A DNA stretch of 64,000 nt from a virus, in the IMG/VR virus record IMGVR_UViG_3300037541_000804, positions 1-64,000 of that record. One strand, written 5' to 3'. Below, piece by piece: positions 58,396-64,000 of this stretch. Made by a program: the position numbers and the translations under genes. The number at the start of each line of letters is the position of its first letter. Positions within the stretch are counted from its first letter, which is position 1. The notes below the pieces were generated by a model. It was given only the letters and a program-made list of their open reading frames with translations, did no database searches and was not told the origin of the DNA.

Positions 58396-60750
58396 TTAAC
58401 CTGTTACTGCGAACCCTTTGAGAATAGCTTTGTATGTGCCTAGCAAGCGAAACGCTAGTGTCTGTGCTGAACCACCAGCCATGGGTCTTGACATGGTGAC
58501 GCTTGTATTAGGCACAATGCTAACAATGGTTGAATTGTATTTCGCTGTTCCAGAGCCATTGGTTGTTAATGGTAATGCTGCTCCACCCAATGTGCTAGCT
58601 ACTTGAAAATTATCAGCAGCAGCATTAACCACAAAATAAATTGTATTAATTACAATGCCCGTTGTTGTGGTGATGACTGAGAAAGCAACTTCATTTCCAT
58701 CGCTCAATCCATGTGCTGTAAGATTTACTAAATCACCAGCATCAGTAAATGTTACTGCTCGTCCTGTTGTGAGACTAGTATTGGTTCCAGTGACTTGCAT
58801 ACCAGCAGATAATCCAGTGGTGCTAGCCATTGTGATGGTTGTAGAACCAGCAGCAGGTGTTCCAGTTAATGAGACTGGTGTTGGAGCACCCCAGGTATTT
58901 GATATAGTTAAGGTTCTTGTTGCTCCTACGAGTGCTGTTCCTAAATTTGTAAAGATTGTTTCAAGCGCATCTTTTGCAAGTTTGCATTGGCTAAAAGATG
59001 CAGTAACTCTTAAATTAGTAGCATTAAAAGTAGCCAAGCTAAAGCAGTTAGTGAGTGTTAAACCACCAACTAAATTCAAATTCATGGCAGGAATTTCAGT
59101 TAAGCTATAACAGTAATAAAACGCGTTTGTCATATCAGTTGCAGCAACTGTATTAAACGCAGGAATAGTCATTAAACTGACACAGCTATTAAATGCAGAA
59201 CTAAATGAAGTCACTTTAATGGTATTAAATAATGGTATCACTTTTAAAGCATAACAGCTAAGAAACATACTGTCAAAAGTAGTAACATTTGCTGTATTAA
59301 ACAAAGGTACAGATGATAAGCTATAACAGTTGCGGAACATGCCACCCGTGCTTGTAACTGCACTGGTATTAAATAATGGAACTGTTACTAAACTATGGCA
59401 ATTTAGGAACATGCTACTCATGTTTGTGACTGCTACAGTATTAAATAAAGGAACTGTTTTCAAACTAATACAGGATGAAAACATAGTGCTCATGTTTGTT
59501 ACTTTAACAGTATTCATTAATCCAACATTAATTAATGAATAACAGCCACTAAACATGCTATCCATGCTTAATACATTAGCCGCATTAAATGCTGGAACAT
59601 TTTGCAGTGCATAGCAATTTGTGAACATGGATGCCATAGTGGTAGCAGTGATAGTATTAAACAACGGTACAGTTTCTAAAACATAACAATTTGTAAACAT
59701 ATTGCCCATCTGCGTCACCGCTACAGTATTGAATAATGGTACTGACACTAGGCTATGGCAGTTTATAAACATGCTACTCACATCTGTTACCCTAACTGTA
59801 TTAAATAAAGGAACTGTTTTAAGGGAGTAACAAACCTGAAACATTTGACTCATAATAGTACAGCTACGAGTATCATATAGCGGTACACTCACCAATGAAT
59901 AACATTGGTAAAACATAGTTCTCATAGTTGTCACTGCTGCTGTATTAAATAGTGGAGCTACTGATAAACTACGACAATCATAAAACATTGATTCAGTAGT
60001 AAGCAAACCTGATAAATTTGCATTAGAACTGAATCTAACATCTAATAAACACCAACAGAAAGCAAACATACCTGATGTGGTTGTTACTGCTGCTGTTACA
60101 CCAACATCAACAAGCAACAAACTATACATGCTGTATAGTAAATTTGCAAAACTGGTTAATGTGCCTGTATTGATAAAATTAATGTATCTGCAACGTCTGG
60201 GATATATAGTAGATGAACCGTTTATTGTCCCAATTGTTAATGATGTTAGATTTGGAGCAGAAAGATATATTTCGTGTATGGGTTGACTATAATAGTTAAC
60301 CGACAACATGGAAGAGTGGCTGGTCTGAAGATTTACAGATGTTATATTTGCTCCTCCTTGTGGTGTTATAATCACCCATGCTTGCTTAAACCCATCAGAT
60401 GTTAAAGTGGAATTGGTTGGATCAAATGTTGCAAAATCATAGGAGTATTGTGCTGCTGTACCAGATGAGACGTTTTGTGGTGCTGTTCCATCTCCCCAAT
60501 CAACTGTATAGTTGCCTGCAATGGTAAAAGCTAGATAATTAGATGAATCATTTGATATAAAAACCAACAACGCAATCTTCTGTTCTGCGCTAGAGATAAC
60601 AGGAGGTGTAAGCAAATCGGTGGGACGATCTGTGCTAGTTGAAGCCGCAATGGGTTTTTTTAGATTATTAAATCTATTATACCCCATGAAAGAGGATGAG
60701 ATGATTTTATCCGCAGACGTTGCTGCTTTCTGGCCGTATCTGATGCTCAT
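58396..60750 (-). CDS. BspA-type leucine-rich repeat fibre protein
   Basis: A 784-aa surface protein. Residues about 70-110 contain FTIAGNYTVDWGDGT, a PKD-like strand pair. Residues 261-548 are twelve tandem 24-residue repeats of the form SLxxVPLFNTxxVTxMxxMF..CY, the BspA/DUF285 type that stacks into a solenoid. Residues about 610-760 contain LTAHGLSDGNEV, an element common in phage structural domains. BspA repeats bind proteins and glycans in bacterial adhesins, so receptor recognition is likely. CpG is strikingly rare here compared with both neighbours. Confidence 0.82.
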   Translation of the reverse strand: MSIRYGQKAATSADKIISSSFMGYNRFNNLKKPIAASTSTDRPTDLLTPPVISSAEQKIALLVFISNDSSNYLAFTIAGNYTVDWGDGTAPQNVSSGTAAQYSYDFATFDPTNSTLTSDGFKQAWVIITPQGGANITSVNLQTSHSSMLSVNYYSQPIHEIYLSAPNLTSLTIGTINGSSTIYPRRCRYINFINTGTLTSFANLLYSMYSLLLVDVGVTAAVTTTSGMFAFCWCLLDVRFSSNANLSGLLTTESMFYDCRSLSVAPLFNTAAVTTMRTMFYQCYSLVSVPLYDTRSCTIMSQMFQVCYSLKTVPLFNTVRVTDVSSMFINCHSLVSVPLFNTVAVTQMGNMFTNCYVLETVPLFNTITATTMASMFTNCYALQNVPAFNAANVLSMDSMFSGCYSLINVGLMNTVKVTNMSTMFSSCISLKTVPLFNTVAVTNMSSMFLNCHSLVTVPLFNTSAVTSTGGMFRNCYSLSSVPLFNTANVTTFDSMFLSCYALKVIPLFNTIKVTSFSSAFNSCVSLMTIPAFNTVAATDMTNAFYYCYSLTEIPAMNLNLVGGLTLTNCFSLATFNATNLRVTASFSQCKLAKDALETIFTNLGTALVGATRTLTISNTWGAPTPVSLTGTPAAGSTTITMASTTGLSAGMQVTGTNTSLTTGRAVTFTDAGDLVNLTAHGLSDGNEVAFSVITTTTGIVINTIYFVVNAAADNFQVASTLGGAALPLTTNGSGTAKYNSTIVSIVPNTSVTMSRPMAGGSAQTLAFRLLGTYKAILKGFAVTG
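59107..59970 (-). repeat. Twelve tandem 72-bp repeats
   Basis: They encode the 24-residue solenoid units of the BspA-like protein. Copies are diverged (for example VAPLFNTAAVTTM, VPLFNTVRVTDV, VPAFNAANVLSM), so they are old rather than freshly expanded. Recombination among them could change receptor range. Confidence 0.88.
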
Positions 60751-60752
60751 AA

Positions 60753-61118
60753 TTATGCAGTGATTCTGTTGACGTAACCATAAACATTGATTCCGCTCGC
60801 TACTGAACTCAAACCATAAACAACGCTAGCAGTTGATCCGCTTCCCTCTAAAACAAAACCAGGAGATACTAATATCGGACCAGCGTAAGCTTGAACATTA
60901 ATTGGACCAAGAATATTTGTCGCGCCAGTCAAACCCCAATAGACAGTCAAAAGAGCATCTGAGGCTCCAGTGTTATTGGCGTATAGCCAAATTTCATCAA
61001 GGTCAGTAGCGTTGTTTTGAGTGGCATGTACTTGAACGCCTGGAACTCCAGTGGAGGTCAATAAAATACCAGCGCCAATTGCTGTTTGAGATAGTGGGAT
61101 TTTTGAATAAGAAGGCAT
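60753..61118 (-). CDS. Small structural protein, 121 aa
   Basis: A beta-rich protein with an Ala/Gly/Thr/Val composition, LYANNTGASDALLTVYWG in the centre and SVVYGLSSVASGINVYGYVNRI at the end. Between two fibre genes, separated by one or two bases, it is probably a fibre tip, decoration or attachment protein. Confidence 0.6.
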   Translation of the reverse strand: MPSYSKIPLSQTAIGAGILLTSTGVPGVQVHATQNNATDLDEIWLYANNTGASDALLTVYWGLTGATNILGPINVQAYAGPILVSPGFVLEGSGSTASVVYGLSSVASGINVYGYVNRITA

Positions 61119-61119
61119 A

Positions 61120-64000
61120 TTATGCGAACATTGAAATTGAAATAACTAAATTGGAATCATTAACATTAATGCTTCCGCCACCGCCACCGCCACCAGTTCC
61201 AGCATTATCCGCAAAAGAACCAGTGACAGTTGAGCCATCTCTTTGAAAAAGAGTAATAAACTTAGTGGTGTCGCCAGTGATAGTCATGCCAGTGATGGCA
61301 TCATTAAAACCAGTAATAGCATAACCACTGATTGATTGGCCGTTGCTCAAACCGTAATAGCGGCCATCTGCCGCGCCCGTGGTCAGGAACGCGCCCGTGA
61401 GCGCGGAAGCGGCAAACGCTCCAGTTTGTGAGGATGTAATAAACGAACCAGTATTTGAGGCCAAAGCATAAGCTGAAATTCCTGATACATCTCCAGTATT
61501 AATTTGACGAGCAAACCAAGAGCCGCTGCTCGAATTATACATCAGCGTATCATTAGAACTTGCATTCTTGGCATAAACCCGATGCAGTTCTTCAATTTCG
61601 AAACCATTTTGAGGTTTAACATAAACTTTACCGTTGTTTGATTGAGAACGTAAAACAACGCCCAAATAAACAAGATGATTGTTGCCATAAGGTTTGTTGC
61701 CAGTGCCAAAAATAATATCTCCAGTTGTGCCAAGCCACATTGGATCGCCAGCCGTAGCAGCGCTCGTATTAAATCCCTCTAAGATTCCTTCTGATACAAT
61801 ATAGCCAAAGTCATTAGAGTTTAGGTTTTGAGCTAAAAGGCCAATGGTTCTCGAAGAGGTTCGTTCTCCAGTATTTGACGCTCTTTTAATTAATGGGTTT
61901 TCTCCATTGGCTCCGCCAATATAGACTGGTTGACCCTTATACAAGGCAAAGGATTCATCGTTTTTACCATATAATTGTATACCTTCAAGAAGGGTCCCAC
62001 TGGTTAAAAAACTCCCCGTCTGTTCTGTTGTAACGAAAGTTCCCGTCGCAGATTGTAGATTAGCAATTAATCCGCTATGATAGCCGCTTATTCCTGTAGC
62101 AAAGGTAATAGTGGCATACGAGGATAGATCAACCCCAGTAATAAACCCAGAAGGATTATTAATCGGATAAAATTGCCCAGTTTGAGAGGAAGTTATAAAA
62201 ACACCCGTTGTAGAGTTGATACCGTTAATCTGCCCCTGCAAATGGCCGCTAACGCCAGTAACGTATCCAGTTGACGCTAAATTTGAAACATCTGCCGCGA
62301 CAAGATAAGACGAGGGATTACTTGATAATGGATAATACCTAGCATCTCCCGCTCCCGTGGTTAAAAACCCACCAGTTTGAGAAGCGGTAACGTAACTTCC
62401 AATTGGTTGATAACCAGTCAAAAATCCAGTCGATCCAGACACGGTAATTGTAGAACCAGCGACAGTGACGGAGTTGTTTCCCGCTCCAGCCACGGTAATG
62501 GTTCCCGAAAGACCATTAAGGGTTCCAACGCCAGCGCTACTGGCTGAAATCAATGACGCAAGATAACCGCTGACACCAGTGACGTAGCCCGTAGTTGCAT
62601 AACTAGAAAGATCAACGCCAGTGATGTAATTCGCTGGGTTAGAAGCTGCATAAAATTGGCCCGTTTGACCAGTCGTAACGAAGTTTCCAGTTTGAGAATT
62701 TATTGCAGATACTTGCGTTTGTAAATGCCCAGAAACTCCTGTTACATAAGGAACTGTTGCATAATTAGACAGGTTTACTCCAGTAATGTATCCACTAGGA
62801 TTAGAATTGAGTGGGTAAAAAAGATTAGAATACGAGCCAGTATTAGATTGAAGCGCGTATCGAACATCTCCCGCTCCCGTAGTTAGAAATGATCCCGTAT
62901 TGGCCGAAAGAGAAAACTGTCCAGTAACAGATTCGATAGCCGAAATTTGAATGTCCAAATAACCACTTATTCCAGTAACGAATGGTATCGTCGCATAGTT
63001 AGATAAATCAACACCCGTGATGAAGCCTCCAGTGCCATTTTGTATTGAAGTAATTTGTCCCTGGAGATGCCCGCTTACGCCAGTGACGTACGATTGAGTT
63101 GCGTACGTTGATAAATCGGCGGAAACCAAAAACCCGCTAGGGTTTCCCGTCAATGGATAAAACGCTCCAGTATATGCCCCAGTGGCAGATTGTAGAGTGT
63201 ATCTGTTGTCGCCCGCACCAGTTGTTAAGAACGCGCCAGTATTAGACGCCAAGGCAAACAATCCTGTGACACCCTCAACACTAGACAGGCGAGTGTTTAA
63301 GATGCCCGTCGCGGATTGTAGGTTAGAAATTAACCCACTGTGATAGCCGCTAACTCCTGTAACAAAAGCTATTGTGGCGTACTGAGATAGATCAACACCA
63401 GTAATATATCCAGAGGGATTATTGATTGGATAAAACTGACCAGTCTGAGAAGATGTTATAAAAACACCCGTCGCGGAATTAATATTATTGATCTGACCCT
63501 GTAAATATCCGCTAACGCCAGTGACATATCCTGTTGACGCTAGGCTTGAAATGTCCGCTGCAACAAGATAAGATAGTGGGTTGCTTGATAGCGGGTAATA
63601 CCTTGAATCGCCCGCTCCTGTGGTTAAAAATCCACCAGTTTGCGAAGTGGTGACATAATTACCAACTGGTTGATAACCTGTCAAAAATCCAGTCGCTCCA
63701 GACACCGTGATGGTAGAGCCAGCGACAGAGACGGTATTGTTGCCCGCTCCTGCGAGGGTTAATGATCCAGATAATCCATTAAGAGTTCTAACACCCGCGC
63801 TACTAGCCGAAATCAACGACGCAAGATAGCCGCTAACGCCAGTCACATAGCCAGTAGTTGCGTAATTAGAAAGATCAACTCCAGTAATGTAATTCGCTGG
63901 ATTAGACGCCGCATAAAACTGACCCGTCTGGCCAGTTGTAATGAAATTACCGCTTTGGGAGTTTATTGCGGAAATTTGCGCTTGCAAATAACCAGAAACT
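61120..64000 (-). CDS. Giant repetitive tail fibre protein (5' end outside window)
   Basis: At least 959 residues are visible and the frame is open to base 64000 with no start needed; the beginning is missing. The sequence is built from TGYVTGVSGYLxxQIxxINSxTG, FxTxGQTGxFxxxxNP and GAGDxRYYPLSSNP modules, a triple-beta-helix-like or coiled fibre pattern. Near residue 630 it changes to a single-copy domain (LYKGQPVYIGGANGENPLI, GLLAQNLNSNDFGYIVSEGI), known from fibre proteins, before a poly-Gly and final VISISMFA end. It is the long fibre of the virion. Confidence 0.83.
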   Translation of the reverse strand, partial: VSGYLQAQISAINSQSGNFITTGQTGQFYAASNPANYITGVDLSNYATTGYVTGVSGYLASLISASSAGVRTLNGLSGSLTLAGAGNNTVSVAGSTITVSGATGFLTGYQPVGNYVTTSQTGGFLTTGAGDSRYYPLSSNPLSYLVAADISSLASTGYVTGVSGYLQGQINNINSATGVFITSSQTGQFYPINNPSGYITGVDLSQYATIAFVTGVSGYHSGLISNLQSATGILNTRLSSVEGVTGLFALASNTGAFLTTGAGDNRYTLQSATGAYTGAFYPLTGNPSGFLVSADLSTYATQSYVTGVSGHLQGQITSIQNGTGGFITGVDLSNYATIPFVTGISGYLDIQISAIESVTGQFSLSANTGSFLTTGAGDVRYALQSNTGSYSNLFYPLNSNPSGYITGVNLSNYATVPYVTGVSGHLQTQVSAINSQTGNFVTTGQTGQFYAASNPANYITGVDLSSYATTGYVTGVSGYLASLISASSAGVGTLNGLSGTITVAGAGNNSVTVAGSTITVSGSTGFLTGYQPIGSYVTASQTGGFLTTGAGDARYYPLSSNPSSYLVAADVSNLASTGYVTGVSGHLQGQINGINSTTGVFITSSQTGQFYPINNPSGFITGVDLSSYATITFATGISGYHSGLIANLQSATGTFVTTEQTGSFLTSGTLLEGIQLYGKNDESFALYKGQPVYIGGANGENPLIKRASNTGERTSSRTIGLLAQNLNSNDFGYIVSEGILEGFNTSAATAGDPMWLGTTGDIIFGTGNKPYGNNHLVYLGVVLRSQSNNGKVYVKPQNGFEIEELHRVYAKNASSNDTLMYNSSSGSWFARQINTGDVSGISAYALASNTGSFITSSQTGAFAASALTGAFLTTGAADGRYYGLSNGQSISGYAITGFNDAITGMTITGDTTKFITLFQRDGSTVTGSFADNAGTGGGGGGGSINVNDSNLVISISMFA
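62040..62727 (-). repeat. Long fibre repeat, copy 2
   Basis: Matches 63303-63990 at a constant offset of 1263 bases (421 codons), for example CCCGTCGC at 62042 and 63305 and GTTC(C/T)AACNCC at 62522 and 63785. The copies are mostly synonymous variants. Confidence 0.75.
63303..63990 (-). repeat. Long fibre repeat, copy 1
   Basis: Partner of 62040-62727. Between the copies lie shorter, related modules, so the whole fibre shaft evolved by nested duplication. Confidence 0.75.

Noticed and set aside
1-64000. CRISPR array
   Set aside because: No regularly spaced identical direct repeats with unique spacers were seen; the repeats present are coding (fibre and BspA units).

Overview
The window is part of a large tailed bacteriophage (Caudoviricetes) genome. 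The evidence is a complete dNTP and replication module, a tape measure protein of 2174 residues, tail tube, collar and fibre genes, very dense packing (most neighbours overlap by an ATGA or similar stop/start), homing endonucleases, a TnpB element, and no ribosomal, metabolic-core or integrase genes. Base composition is moderately AT-rich and TAA, TAG and TGA all act as stops, so the standard code is used. Nothing here identifies the host.

Layout. 1-1631 (minus): dNMP kinase, deoxyribonucleotidase, a small gene broken by a frameshift, and a 68-aa gene. 1632-2272: a control region with twin operator-like dyads. 2273-5163: ribonucleotide reductase (nrdB then nrdA) and another small frameshifted gene. 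5197-6717: small zinc-ribbon and acidic proteins. 6752-17163: a glycan island with glycosyltransferases of several families, two methyltransferases, an alcohol dehydrogenase/TPP enzyme/PfkB kinase trio, and a complete GDP-mannose to GDP-L-fucose pathway beside a GT11-like fucosyltransferase. 17193-36028: replication, recombination and accessory genes: RecA/UvsX-like recombinase, PD-(D/E)XK-like nuclease, DnaB helicase, primase, HIRAN plus RecB-type nuclease, a DNA polymerase III split into PHP, exonuclease and polymerase genes, a ClpA/C-type unfoldase with one dead ATPase domain, and two LAGLIDADG endonucleases. 36094-37107: a degenerate kinase-like protein. 37104-53207 (minus): collar, fibre, adhesin, tube-like, tape measure and chaperone-position genes. 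53280-54572: an IS605-type TnpB element. 54711-57845 (plus): neck/tail-completion genes and the tail tube. 57939-64000 (minus): receptor-facing fibre genes, the last leaving the window.

Three themes stand out. First, many genes appear to be leaderless: a sigma70-like promoter ends 5-8 bases before the start codon, which would put the transcript start on the ATG or GTG. A second motif, GTGTAA(T/C), sits just before many structural and mobile genes and is a candidate late-promoter element. Second, four insertions (the endonuclease after dnaB, a 105-bp insert after the primase, a two-gene insert before the HIRAN-nuclease gene, and TnpB before the first neck gene) each carry a short second copy of a neighbouring gene end or start. 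In two cases the copies differ only by synonymous changes, which points to recombination with related phages or to element-carried recoded junctions. Third, the phage makes its own activated sugar and transferases, and a GT2 gene overlaps the 3' end of an adhesin gene with a long Thr-rich linker, suggesting glycosylation of the phage's own tail as well as, or instead of, the host surface.

Family names come from recognised motifs only; no database search was run.
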